This document shows, piece by piece, positions 24,986 to 32,489 of a DNA stretch of 64,000 nucleotides. The stretch lies in contig JAEWOE010000003.1 in NCBI GenBank assembly GCA_023460995.1, forward strand, positions 186,001 through 250,000, read 5' to 3'. Each line of letters starts with the position of its first letter. Position 1 is the first letter of the stretch. This stretch comes from Bacillota bacterium (GTDB lineage: Bacteria > Bacillota_I > Bacilli_A > RF39 > UBA660). A program made the translations under genes and the position numbers. The notes beneath the pieces are model-generated. The model saw only the letters and a program-made list of their open reading frames with translations, was not told the origin of the DNA and ran no database searches.

Positions 24986-26095
24986 ATGAATAAAAAAGAT
25001 TATTACGAAGTTCTTGGGGTAGAGAAAAGTGCTACGCAAGATGAAATAAAAAGTGCATTTAGAAAGCTTGCTAAAAAATACCATCCTGACGTGTCAAAAG
25101 AAGAAAATGCGGCAGAGAAATTTAAAGAAGCGCAAGAAGCATATGCAATATTATCAGATGATCAAAAAAGAAGACAATATGATCAATTTGGTCATGCAGC
25201 ATTTGAACAAGGTGCTGGTCCCGGTGGTGCAGCAGGCTACGATTTTAGCGGCTTTGATTTTAGTGACATATTTAGTGAATTCTTTGGTGGCGGATTTGGT
25301 GGCTTTGGTGGCTCATCAAACTCGACTAGAGCTAGAAAAGGTAGAGATTCAATAATGCACATGGTTCTTACATTTGAAGAAGCTGTGTTTGGATGTACTA
25401 AGAGTGTAACTATTGATAATTATGAAAAATGTGATGAATGTAGTGGCAAAGGTGGGCATGGTGAAAAAACTTGTGCTACTTGTCATGGAAGTGGTCAGGT
25501 AACTTCTGAACAAAGAACAATGTTTGGTACATATATGACTAAATCTACTTGCCCAAACTGTAAGGGTAAAGGTAGATCATATGAAAAGTCTTGTTCTAAA
25601 TGTAAAGGAACAGGAAAAGTAAAACAAACAGTTACCAAGGATATAAAAATTCCTGCTGGTGTAAATACTGGCAATCAACTTCGTATTGCTGGAGCTGGTG
25701 AAATGGGAACTAATGGTGGTCCTAATGGTGATGTGTATATAGAGTTTTCTGTTAAAAATCATCCAATATATGAAAGAGACGGCGATGACGTATATTTAGA
25801 ATTGCCTCTTACTATAACAGAAGCAGTATTAGGTTGTAAGAAAGAAATTCCTACAATTTATGGTAATGTTAAACTTACTATTAATCCTGGTGCTACTACT
25901 GGAGATAAACAAAGATTAAAAGGTAAGGGTATTAGTGGAGTAAATAGTTTTGGTAAAGGTGATATGTACGTAGTTATTAATGTAGTAATACCATCAAAAC
26001 TATCAAAAGAACAAAAGAAACTATTTGAACAATTAGATAAAACTGATTTAGAAGAAGGATCTGAGTTTGATAGATTAAGAAAGTATATAGATTAA
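24986..26095 (+). CDS. dnaJ: DnaJ co-chaperone (Hsp40 type A)
   Basis: Stimulates DnaK ATPase and delivers substrates. 369 residues: J domain with YHPDVSK (HPD), a Gly/Phe-rich stretch (about residues 70-115), four CxxCxGxG zinc repeats (CDECSGKG, CATCHGSG, CPNCKGKG, CSKCKGTG), and the C-terminal peptide-binding domain with PAGVNTGNQLRIAG. It starts after GGGCGGTGAAG, 15 bases after pepF. The stop lies in the ascending arm of a terminator. Confidence 0.97.
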   Translation: MNKKDYYEVLGVEKSATQDEIKSAFRKLAKKYHPDVSKEENAAEKFKEAQEAYAILSDDQKRRQYDQFGHAAFEQGAGPGGAAGYDFSGFDFSDIFSEFFGGGFGGFGGSSNSTRARKGRDSIMHMVLTFEEAVFGCTKSVTIDNYEKCDECSGKGGHGEKTCATCHGSGQVTSEQRTMFGTYMTKSTCPNCKGKGRSYEKSCSKCKGTGKVKQTVTKDIKIPAGVNTGNQLRIAGAGEMGTNGGPNGDVYIEFSVKNHPIYERDGDDVYLELPLTITEAVLGCKKEIPTIYGNVKLTINPGATTGDKQRLKGKGISGVNSFGKGDMYVVINVVIPSKLSKEQKKLFEQLDKTDLEEGSEFDRLRKYID

Positions 26096-26111
26096 CTATA
26101 TACTTTTTCTT
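26081..26111 (+). terminator. Intrinsic terminator of dnaJ
   Basis: Ten-pair stem AAGTATATAG / CTATATACTT with ATTAA loop, then T-rich sequence. Confidence 0.85.
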
Positions 26112-26119
26112 GACTTCAA

Positions 26120-26148
26120 TTGACTTTGCAATATAAAAAAGTTATTAT
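26120..26148 (+). promoter_or_regulatory. Promoter of the second pilin-LRR gene
   Basis: TTGACT (26120-26125), 17-base spacer, TATTAT (26143-26148). A second TTGACT lies at 26110 and a second TATAAT at 26152-26157, so there may be two overlapping promoters. Confidence 0.65.
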
Positions 26149-26175
26149 ATATATAATAATATAGTAGGTGGTAGT

Positions 26176-28155
26176 ATGAAAAATAGAAATGGTTTTACAC
26201 TTGTAGAGTTACTTGGAGTATTAATACTTTTAGCAATTGTTGGAGTAATTGCAGTACCAACAGTTAATAATTTAGTTAAAGGTTCAAAAAATAAGGCAAG
26301 GTCAACACAAATAAAAACTATAGAAACAGCTGCAAAAAGTTGGGCAGCTAAAAATACAAATTTATTAAATGAGGATACTGCTTATTTTCTGCCAACACAA
26401 ACTTTGATAGATGAAAATTATATTGATAAAGAAACTTTAGTTGATCCTAAAGATAATACTAAAAACTTAAATCAATGTGTAAGAATTTATTATGATTCGA
26501 ACTATAATTCCTATACATATACTTATTCAAATTGTAAGCAAAACATAGATACTTCCTGTTTTACTTTTGATTCAGTTAATAGGGTAATAACAGGTTATAA
26601 TTTTGATAATATAGAATCATGTCCTATGGATGTTACTATACCAGACATGATAGATGGAGTGAAAGTTGTTTATATAGGTCCAGGATCTTTTAATGGCATT
26701 GGTCATAAAAATAAGATAACTAGTGTTGATTTTAGTAATGCGACTTATTTAAGAAGAATATATAAATCAACTGGAGGTCAAGAATTAGGTGCATTCGCAA
26801 ATAATTTAATAAATTATGTTAATTTTGGAAATATGCCAGAGTTTTATGAAGTAGGAGATTATGCTTTTTATAATAATGATTTAGAAAGTTTAGATTTTAC
26901 AAAAGCACCAGCATTGAAGACGATTGAAAACTCTTCATTCGAAGCTAATCAATTATTGACGGTAAATCTTTCTAATTTACCTGCTTTACAAGAAGTAGAT
27001 GACTCAGCATTTGCGTATAATAATATCTCTGGTGAATTGAAAATCGAAAATTCTCCATTATTAATTGAGTTTGGTGATTTCATATTTTATAATAATAATA
27101 TTACAAGTTTAGTACTTAACAATTTACCTGAACTAATTAGAATAAGTTCAGATAGTTTTGGTGAAAATTTGATTACGAGTCTTAAACTAAATAACTTGCC
27201 AAAGTTAGCAGAAATAAGATCACGTGTTTTTCAAGGAAATAATATAACTACCTTTGTTATGAGTGAATTACCAAGCCTCACTTACTTAGGTTTCTATACA
27301 TTTCGTGAAAATCCAATTAAAAAGTTTGATTTTTCAAAAACCCCTAATCTAATTACTATAAATGAAAGTGCTTTTGATGAATGTGAACTAAGTGGAGTAT
27401 TGGATTTAAGTATGTTGACAAAATTAGAATATATTGGAGAATATGCGTTTGAATATAATTATCTTACTTCAATTAATTGGGGAAGTATAAATAAACTTAC
27501 ACATGTTGGTGATGGTGCATTTTTATATAATTCTTTAAATGATTCTAGTGCTTTTGTTTATGCAAGAAATAGTGATGGTACAATAGACAATACTACATTA
27601 GTAAGTTATGGTGGTAGTAGGGTTAAAACTATCAATGTTGCAGTACCATCTAATATTAAAACGTTGAATTCTAAATCATTTAGATATTGTAATATTAAAA
27701 GTTTTGCACCTGGAAGCTTTGATAATCTTACATATATTACTCCAGGGTCAGTTAATGGTAATGATCTTGCGGAAAATCAGGCCTTTATATATAAAAAAAA
27801 TAGCGATGCAAGTTATGATTATACCACTTTAGTAAGTTATGGTGGCCCCATGTATGGAAATGTTAGTCTTCCAAGTACAATAGTTAATATTGAGTATCAA
27901 GCATTTAGACGTTGTTATATAAACAATATCAATTTGACAACAGCACCAAATTTAACAACAATTGGTACAGAAGCTTTTAATAATAATTATATAACTTCAG
28001 TTACAATTCCTGCAACAGTTACAACTATTGGTGATAATGCCTTTTATAAAACTTTTTCAAATGAGTGGAATAGTATAACAATATTAGGAACTGCAACGCG
28101 CTTTAATTCAAGATGGACTACAATTGGTTTTCCAACTAATTTAATGCCTCAATAA
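26176..28155 (+). CDS. Prepilin-like surface protein with BspA-type LRRs
   Basis: 659 residues. The N-terminus MKNRNGFTLVELLGVL plus hydrophobic helix is a class III prepilin signal (cleavage after Gly6). A short pilin stem is followed by the shared two-cysteine module (CFTFDS ... CPMDVTIP, about residues 133-160). The rest is LRR_5 repeats of roughly 22-24 residues (LTSINWG, VGDGAFLYN, IGTEAFNNNYITSVTIP). Two internal segments repeat the phrase TTLVSYGG. It lacks the CUB-like end of the other two large pilins. GGTGGTAG precedes the ATG. Own promoter and terminator; adhesion role inferred. Confidence 0.82.
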   Translation: MKNRNGFTLVELLGVLILLAIVGVIAVPTVNNLVKGSKNKARSTQIKTIETAAKSWAAKNTNLLNEDTAYFLPTQTLIDENYIDKETLVDPKDNTKNLNQCVRIYYDSNYNSYTYTYSNCKQNIDTSCFTFDSVNRVITGYNFDNIESCPMDVTIPDMIDGVKVVYIGPGSFNGIGHKNKITSVDFSNATYLRRIYKSTGGQELGAFANNLINYVNFGNMPEFYEVGDYAFYNNDLESLDFTKAPALKTIENSSFEANQLLTVNLSNLPALQEVDDSAFAYNNISGELKIENSPLLIEFGDFIFYNNNITSLVLNNLPELIRISSDSFGENLITSLKLNNLPKLAEIRSRVFQGNNITTFVMSELPSLTYLGFYTFRENPIKKFDFSKTPNLITINESAFDECELSGVLDLSMLTKLEYIGEYAFEYNYLTSINWGSINKLTHVGDGAFLYNSLNDSSAFVYARNSDGTIDNTTLVSYGGSRVKTINVAVPSNIKTLNSKSFRYCNIKSFAPGSFDNLTYITPGSVNGNDLAENQAFIYKKNSDASYDYTTLVSYGGPMYGNVSLPSTIVNIEYQAFRRCYINNINLTTAPNLTTIGTEAFNNNYITSVTIPATVTTIGDNAFYKTFSNEWNSITILGTATRFNSRWTTIGFPTNLMPQ

Positions 28156-28187
28156 AAAAAGAAAAAGTTAAACTTTTTCTTTTTTTA
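28154..28187. terminator. Bidirectional terminator between the pilin-LRR gene and sspI
   Basis: A 16-position stem of A/T tracts with a GTT-A-AAC tip (28154-28169 with 28171-28186) serves both convergent genes. Confidence 0.85.
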
Positions 28188-28380
28188 AACCTTCAATTAA
28201 GTCTTTTAATATAACTTCTCTATCAGAACTATTTTCCCATAGTATCTCAAATAGAACTCCTAAACCAGGTAAAGTAATTTCTTCTTTCTCACTTATTGCT
28301 TCTTTGATTGAAGTGGCTAATTCTTCTGCATTACTGTCTTTAAAATTTTCAATGATATTTTTTCTTATATCTATATTCAT
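28168..28380 (-). CDS. sspI: Small acid-soluble spore protein I (SspI)
   Basis: 70 residues, the family length. The family signature LPGLGVLFEILWEN matches Bacillus SspI (LPGLGVLFEVIWKN), with the N-terminal MNIDIRKNIIENF and C-terminal LIEGLKKE. SspI is a minor spore-core protein made in the forespore late in sporulation; its role is poorly known. GAGGTGAT lies upstream of the ATG at 28380 (minus strand). Its presence beside spo0A in the same window is strong evidence that the lineage makes, or recently made, spores. Confidence 0.9.
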   Translation of the reverse strand: MNIDIRKNIIENFKDSNAEELATSIKEAISEKEEITLPGLGVLFEILWENSSDREVILKDLIEGLKKEKV

Positions 28381-28398
28381 AGTATCACCTCTTAATAT

Positions 28399-28427
28399 TA
28401 TAATGTTAAATTTTTAAAAAATAATGC
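28399..28427 (-). promoter_or_regulatory. Possible sigma-G-type promoter of sspI
   Basis: On the minus strand GCATT (28427-28423) is followed after 17 bases by CATTATA (28405-28399). The -10 fits the known forespore sigma-G consensus CATWHTA and the -35 nearly fits GHATR. The region is very A+T-rich, so chance matches are likely. Confidence 0.35.
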
Positions 28428-28493
28428 AAGAATAATGATATTTTTATTACTTAATATAATGTATTAAAAATATTAATAAATAATTAATATAAT

Positions 28494-28518
28494 GAATAAA
28501 AAAAGACCTAAGTCTTTT
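28494..28518 (-). terminator. Intrinsic terminator of the Met/Pro/Gly-repeat gene
   Basis: On the minus strand the stem AAAAGAC / GTCTTTT (28518-28501) with TTAG loop is followed by a T run. The stretch 28381-28493 between it and sspI holds no gene, only A+T-rich sequence. Confidence 0.75.
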
Positions 28519-28873
28519 AAACCATGTAGAAGTTAGATTCGGAATAAGATGGAGTTGTGCTATTAGAAGACATCATACTGTTTTCTAATCGTGTAACTCT
28601 TTTTTCTAAGTTGTTTACTTGATTTGCAAGTGAACTATAACTATCATTAGTAGAACCATAATTACTATTAGTCATAGGTGTTGTCATTGGAGTTGTCATA
28701 GGCCCCATATTAGGAGACATAGACATACCAGGGTTAGGCATTACTCCCATACCCATACCTGGATTTGGCATTACTCCCATACCTGGATTTGGCATTGCAC
28801 CCATATTACCATACATAGGATACATAGGATATGCTCCTACAGAGCAATTTCTATCTTTTTTCAGTTTAAACAC
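28517..28873 (-). CDS. Met/Pro/Gly-repeat protein, possible spore coat or surface protein
   Basis: 118 residues I cannot assign. The middle is low-complexity: repeats of MPNPGMG(V) and PMTTPMT, with YPMYPMYG before them; the last third holds a short heptad-like coiled coil (LANQVNNLEKRVTRLENSM). Such composition is common in spore coat and exosporium-type proteins, and sspI lies directly downstream on the same strand, so a spore role is possible but inferred. The start is uncertain: GTG at 28873 has AAAGGAA only 2 bases before it, and no ATG lies upstream before a stop. Confidence 0.65.
   Translation of the reverse strand: MFKLKKDRNCSVGAYPMYPMYGNMGAMPNPGMGVMPNPGMGMGVMPNPGMSMSPNMGPMTTPMTTPMTNSNYGSTNDSYSSLANQVNNLEKRVTRLENSMMSSNSTTPSYSESNFYMV
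28671..28803 (-). repeat. Tandem repeats inside the Met/Pro/Gly gene
   Basis: Two imperfect tandem blocks: a 15-base unit (28671-28702, coding PMTTP) and a 24-30-base unit (28737-28803, starting GGCATTACTCCCATACC on the plus strand). Copy number could vary between strains. Confidence 0.8.
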
Positions 28874-28951
28874 TTCCTTTGCTTTCTAATAAATTATATG
28901 CATGTATTCCTTTTTTGTGATAAATATGATAAAATTGGACATGGTGATTTT

Positions 28952-29584
28952 ATGAGGCTTAGAAATGTAAGCGGTGCTAAAGAAATAATAACAAATTCAA
29001 AATATGCTATTTTAAATCCTTCAGATTATAAAGGTAAATATAGTATGATTTTTGGTAACAGTAACCCGATAAAAATAGAGATAGGCATGGGTAAAGGAAC
29101 ATTTATTTATAATAATGCTTTAAAGTATCCTGATATAAATTTTATTGGTATTGAAAAGTTTGACAGTGTACTTGCTAGAGCAATACAAAGGATTGGGGAT
29201 AGAGATTTACCAAATCTTAGGCTCATTAGAATAGATGCTTTAGAAATAGAAGATGTTTTTGACAAAGAGATAGATACAATATTTTTAAACTTCTCTGATC
29301 CATGGCCAAAGAACAGGCACGAAATTAGAAGATTAACAAGTACTAGATTTTTAGAAAAGTATGATAAAGTGTTTAAAAATGGTAATACTATTATTCAGAA
29401 GACTGATAACAGAAAGTTATTTGAATATTCAATTATGTCATTTAATAATTATGGTTATAAAATAGAAGAGTTATCTTTAGATTTATATAATGATGATATA
29501 AAGAATAATATTCCAACTGAGTATGAAATTAAATTTGCTAGTAAAGGCGAGAAAATATATATGGTTAAAGTTACTAGACAGTAA
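28952..29584 (+). CDS. trmB: tRNA (guanine-N7-)-methyltransferase
   Basis: Methylates G46 of tRNA with S-adenosylmethionine. 210 residues. Family marks: MRLRNVSGAKE at the N-terminus, the SAM loop IEIGMGKGTF, FIGIEKF, and FLNFSDPWPKNRHEIRRL, the TrmB catalytic signature, and PTEYEIKF near the end. The ATG at 28952 gives the usual MRLRN start and has TGGTGAT upstream; an earlier in-frame start at 28898 would add an 18-residue tail not seen in the family. Confidence 0.94.
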   Translation: MRLRNVSGAKEIITNSKYAILNPSDYKGKYSMIFGNSNPIKIEIGMGKGTFIYNNALKYPDINFIGIEKFDSVLARAIQRIGDRDLPNLRLIRIDALEIEDVFDKEIDTIFLNFSDPWPKNRHEIRRLTSTRFLEKYDKVFKNGNTIIQKTDNRKLFEYSIMSFNNYGYKIEELSLDLYNDDIKNNIPTEYEIKFASKGEKIYMVKVTRQ

Positions 29585-29603
29585 ATTAACATGTCAAGTT
29601 AAG

Positions 29604-29631
29604 AAAAACTACTCTAAAATAGTTTTTTTTG
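29604..29631 (+). terminator. Intrinsic terminator of trmB
   Basis: Stem AAAAACTA / TAGTTTTT with an 8-base loop and a long T run that leads directly into the next -10 box. Confidence 0.8.
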
Positions 29632-29632
29632 A

Positions 29633-29638
29633 TATAAT
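29633..29638 (+). promoter_or_regulatory. -10 of the lipoprotein-operon promoter
   Basis: TATAAT preceded by TGA, 21 bases before the lipoprotein start. Confidence 0.5.
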
Positions 29639-29658
29639 TAGAATATAGAAGGTGTAAT

Positions 29659-30279
29659 ATGAAAAAGAGAAGTAAGATAATATTTGCGTTACTTTCCGTA
29701 TTTCTTCTTTCTGGTTGCACAGTAGTTAGAATTGCTACCGATAATATTGATACAATTGTTAGTGTTGTTTTATCAAAAAATAATACACTATATAATACTA
29801 TTGGCAAAGGATATAAATATTATAAACCTAGAGGAGTTACTTATATAGATACAAGTGAATATAACGAAAAGTTGTATTCTAATGGTAATTATTATTATTT
29901 ATATGTTGATATAAATAGTTATTTTTATAAAAAAGAATTTACTTACAATGAGAATAAAGATAGTTATTATTCTAGATACATAAATGTAAATGATAAAACA
30001 GGTTATTTAGAGATTAATAAACAAGACAATGGTTATTATTTAATTGAATTTTTATATAATTATGCGAAAATAGAAGCTTTAGTTCAAGAGGAAGATATTG
30101 ATGATGTTGTACTTAATGCGACATATATTTTATCTACTATAAAGTACAATAGTAATGTTATTAAGTTAATGCTTAATGATGACTATTTTACTAATCAAGA
30201 TGAAAAGTATGATATTTTTACGCCTAAAGAAGAAAATAGTAACTTCCTAGAATACAACGCAGAAGATATAGAAGGATAA
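29659..30279 (+). CDS. Putative lipoprotein, 206 residues
   Basis: A type II signal peptide with the lipobox LLSGC (Cys20) follows a KKRSK n-region, so the protein is probably lipid-anchored on the outer face of the membrane. The mature part is rich in Tyr and Asn with beta-type strands (NYYYLYVDINSYFYKKEF) and an acidic C-terminus. I recognise no domain. It is the first gene of a run with the disordered protein, a DUF948-like protein and the YtxH protein, an envelope-linked context. AGAAGGTG lies upstream. Confidence 0.8.
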   Translation: MKKRSKIIFALLSVFLLSGCTVVRIATDNIDTIVSVVLSKNNTLYNTIGKGYKYYKPRGVTYIDTSEYNEKLYSNGNYYYLYVDINSYFYKKEFTYNENKDSYYSRYINVNDKTGYLEINKQDNGYYLIEFLYNYAKIEALVQEEDIDDVVLNATYILSTIKYNSNVIKLMLNDDYFTNQDEKYDIFTPKEENSNFLEYNAEDIEG

Positions 30280-30288
30280 GGTGATTAG

Positions 30289-31230
30289 ATGGGATTTTTA
30301 GATAAAGTTAAAAATATGTTCATCGAGGAGTTAGATGATGAAGATGTTATAAAAAAAGAGGTAATCCAAGTAAAAATACCAAGACCAGAGGTTGCTAAAG
30401 AACAGAAAGTTGAAGTTAAGCAACCAGTAAAAGTTGAACCAACTCCAGTGGTTAAAACAGTACCAAGAATTTATGATGATTATATTGAAGAAGAGGAAGT
30501 TATTGCGCCAATGGCTGCACCAAAAACTGCGCCAGAAGAAGCGAAACAACAAGGACCAAAATATTTTGATGATAGTGATTTTGAAATGGTTGGAAAACCA
30601 GTAGAACCTACAATTGTTAAACAAGAATATAAATATACTAGAACTGAAACAGTTGTTAAACCTGTTATATCTGGCTATAATGGTAAGAAGAGTGAAGAAT
30701 CTAAAAAAATCTTTCAACCAACTCCTATTATCTCTCCGGTTTATGGTGTGTTAGATAAAAATTATCGTAAAGATGAAATTTCTTCTAAAAAGAAAACAAA
30801 AACAGTATATACCGATTTTGATAAGATTAGTGTCGATGATATTCGTAAAAAGGCATATGGAACATTAGAAGATGAATTAGAAAGCAGTTTAACGACTGCT
30901 AGTTCTCTTGCTTTTAGCGGAGAAGATTTATTTGATGAGGATATTATTGATAATAATGAAGATAATTATGAAGAACAACCAATAGATATATTTGGCGAAC
31001 TTGAAAAAAATGATGCTCTTGATGATTTGTTAAGTCAGTATGATTTGAACCCAAATAATATTTATAATGATTCAGACGATGATAGTTCTCTTTCTTTAGT
31101 AGAAGATGAACTAAATCGTAATTATGATAAGTATGAAAAAGAACTTAATAAAAGCTATACTAAGGAGTTAAATGATTCAGATTTATTTAATTTAATCGAT
31201 TCAATGTATGATAAAAAGGATGGTGAATAA
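30289..31230 (+). CDS. Disordered acidic protein with SepF-like N-terminus
   Basis: 313 residues, largely disordered: Pro/Val/Lys-rich linker (residues 25-60), acidic patches, and a short conserved-looking motif ISPVYGVLDKNYRKDEI at about 148-164. The first 15 residues, MGFLDKVKNMFIEEL, form an amphipathic helix like the membrane-targeting helix of SepF, but the SepF core domain is absent. A scaffold or division/envelope-linked role is possible and unproven. It starts 9 bases after the lipoprotein gene and its stop overlaps the next start by one base. Confidence 0.75.
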   Translation: MGFLDKVKNMFIEELDDEDVIKKEVIQVKIPRPEVAKEQKVEVKQPVKVEPTPVVKTVPRIYDDYIEEEEVIAPMAAPKTAPEEAKQQGPKYFDDSDFEMVGKPVEPTIVKQEYKYTRTETVVKPVISGYNGKKSEESKKIFQPTPIISPVYGVLDKNYRKDEISSKKKTKTVYTDFDKISVDDIRKKAYGTLEDELESSLTTASSLAFSGEDLFDEDIIDNNEDNYEEQPIDIFGELEKNDALDDLLSQYDLNPNNIYNDSDDDSSLSLVEDELNRNYDKYEKELNKSYTKELNDSDLFNLIDSMYDKKDGE

Positions 31231-31535
31231 TGGAAACATTAAATGAAATATTCCCAGTAATATTATATGGTTTATTGATTATACTAGTAGTAGTTTTAAT
31301 AGTATTAGTTATTAGACTAATTAAAACTCTAAATAAAGTAGATGCAGTTGTGGATGATGTTAATGGCAAAGTAAAAAAACTAGATGGTATATTTAATATT
31401 GTTGATACTACAGCAGATGCTTTAAGTAATTTTGGAGATAAATTTTCCGGTATTATTTCAAGTGGTATTAGTGCTCTATTTTCAAAAAGAAAAAGAGATT
31501 CCAAAAAGAAAGAGGAGGAAGAAGAAAATGAGTAA
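31230..31535 (+). CDS. DUF948-like small membrane protein
   Basis: 101 residues: one N-terminal membrane helix (VILYGLLIILVVVLIVLVIRLI), then a coiled-coil-like amphipathic segment (LNKVDAVVDDVNGKVKKLDGIFNIVD) and a highly charged tail (KKEEEEENE). The layout resembles DUF948 proteins that often precede YtxH in Bacilli. ATG overlaps the upstream stop (TAATG), so translation is coupled. The tail overlaps the ytxH start by 8 bases. Confidence 0.78.
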   Translation: METLNEIFPVILYGLLIILVVVLIVLVIRLIKTLNKVDAVVDDVNGKVKKLDGIFNIVDTTADALSNFGDKFSGIISSGISALFSKRKRDSKKKEEEEENE

Positions 31536-31938
31536 AGGTAAGAAAAAAGGTGGGTTTTTTAAATTTTTAGCAGGTTTAGGATTAGGAGCAGCAGCAGGTG
31601 TACTTTTAGCGCCAAAAGCAGGTTCGGAAACACGTAAAGATTTAAAAGAATATATTGATAAACTTTTAGAAGAATTAAAATCTGTTGATCTTGATGAAGT
31701 TAAAGAAGAAATAGAAGCAAAGATTTTTGAAATAAGAGAATCTGTAGAAAATCTTGATAAGGAAACAGTAATCAAAGTAGCAAAAAAGAAAGCTGCTGAA
31801 ATACAAGATATGGCCGATGAGTTAGTTGATTATGCTATTGAAAAAGGAACACCAGTACTTGAACAAACAGCAGCGTCAGTTAGAGCAAAAGCTATTGAAG
31901 TAACAAAAGAAGTTTTAAATAAACTAGAACAAAAATAA
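31528..31938 (+). CDS. ytxH: YtxH-domain protein
   Basis: 136 residues. The N-terminal hydrophobic segment FLAGLGLGAAAGVLLAPKAGSETRKDL is the YtxH signature (glycine-rich membrane helix followed by APKSG and T-R-x-x-L). The remainder is a charged amphipathic helix. YtxH proteins are general-stress membrane-associated proteins in Bacillus. The ATG at 31528 has AGGAGGAAG upstream; an in-frame start at 31432 would lack a ribosome site. Confidence 0.88.
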   Translation: MSKGKKKGGFFKFLAGLGLGAAAGVLLAPKAGSETRKDLKEYIDKLLEELKSVDLDEVKEEIEAKIFEIRESVENLDKETVIKVAKKKAAEIQDMADELVDYAIEKGTPVLEQTAASVRAKAIEVTKEVLNKLEQK

Positions 31939-31939
31939 C

Positions 31940-31966
31940 ACATACATTATAAATGTATGTTTTTTC
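31940..31966 (+). terminator. Intrinsic terminator of the lipoprotein-ytxH operon
   Basis: Nine-pair stem ACATACATT / AATGTATGT with ATA loop and six T. Confidence 0.9.
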
Positions 31967-31994
31967 TATAATTGATATATTTATGGAAATATAG

Positions 31995-32000
31995 TATAAT
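31995..32000 (+). promoter_or_regulatory. -10 of the promoter for the 32022 operon
   Basis: TATAAT 21 bases before the start of the 32022 gene, followed by AGAGGTGA. Confidence 0.5.
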
Positions 32001-32021
32001 TATTTGGTAGAGGTGAAATGT

Positions 32022-32480
32022 ATGAAATTTTTTAAGAGACATATGAAAGAATCAATCTTTTTGATGGTGTTTCTTGTTATTATTTTGATTTGTTTAATAG
32101 CATTTTTAGTAATGTGGTTTGGTGTAAATGGTGATAGATATGGTACAAGATTAGATGGTATTAAAGAAGTGCCACTTAGTGATTCATATTTAAAAGATAT
32201 AACTGATGAAGTTAAAGATGAATCTATTGTTTCAAAAGCAACAGTAGATGTAAAAGGAAGATTAGTTAATTTTATAATAACTATAAATAGTGGTACAGCT
32301 CTTGATGACTCAAAGAAGCTGTCAACTATAGTAGAAGATAATTTTACAGAAGATGAACTTTCTTTTTATGACATTCAAATTTTTATTGTTGAATCAGGTT
32401 CTAGCGAAGATTCAAAATATCCAATAATTGGATATAAACATAAAACTAGTGATGACTTTGTTTGGTCAAACACTAAGTAA
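32022..32480 (+). CDS. Single-pass membrane protein, 152 residues, unknown
   Basis: One N-terminal membrane helix (IFLMVFLVIILICLIAFLVMW, after a KRHMK n-region) and an extracytoplasmic alpha/beta domain of about 110 residues with SIVSKATVDVKGRLVNFIITI. I recognise no family. ATG at 32022 follows AGAGGTGA; the upstream TTG start is less likely. It is 9 bases before the two-SBP/GGDEF gene, so both may act at the membrane together. Confidence 0.75.
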   Translation: MKFFKRHMKESIFLMVFLVIILICLIAFLVMWFGVNGDRYGTRLDGIKEVPLSDSYLKDITDEVKDESIVSKATVDVKGRLVNFIITINSGTALDDSKKLSTIVEDNFTEDELSFYDIQIFIVESGSSEDSKYPIIGYKHKTSDDFVWSNTK

Positions 32481-32489
32481 GGTGGTAGT

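Noticed and set aside
25053..25355. 100-residue plus-strand frame overlapping the J domain of dnaJ
   Set aside because: It is another frame of dnaJ, whose HPD and zinc motifs show the real frame; no separate ribosome site.
30331..30717. 128-residue minus-strand open frame inside the disordered acidic protein gene
   Set aside because: Its composition (Phe/Trp/Asn-rich) is the antisense of a Glu/Lys/Val-rich coding sequence; there is no ribosome site and the plus-strand gene has clear coupling to its neighbours.
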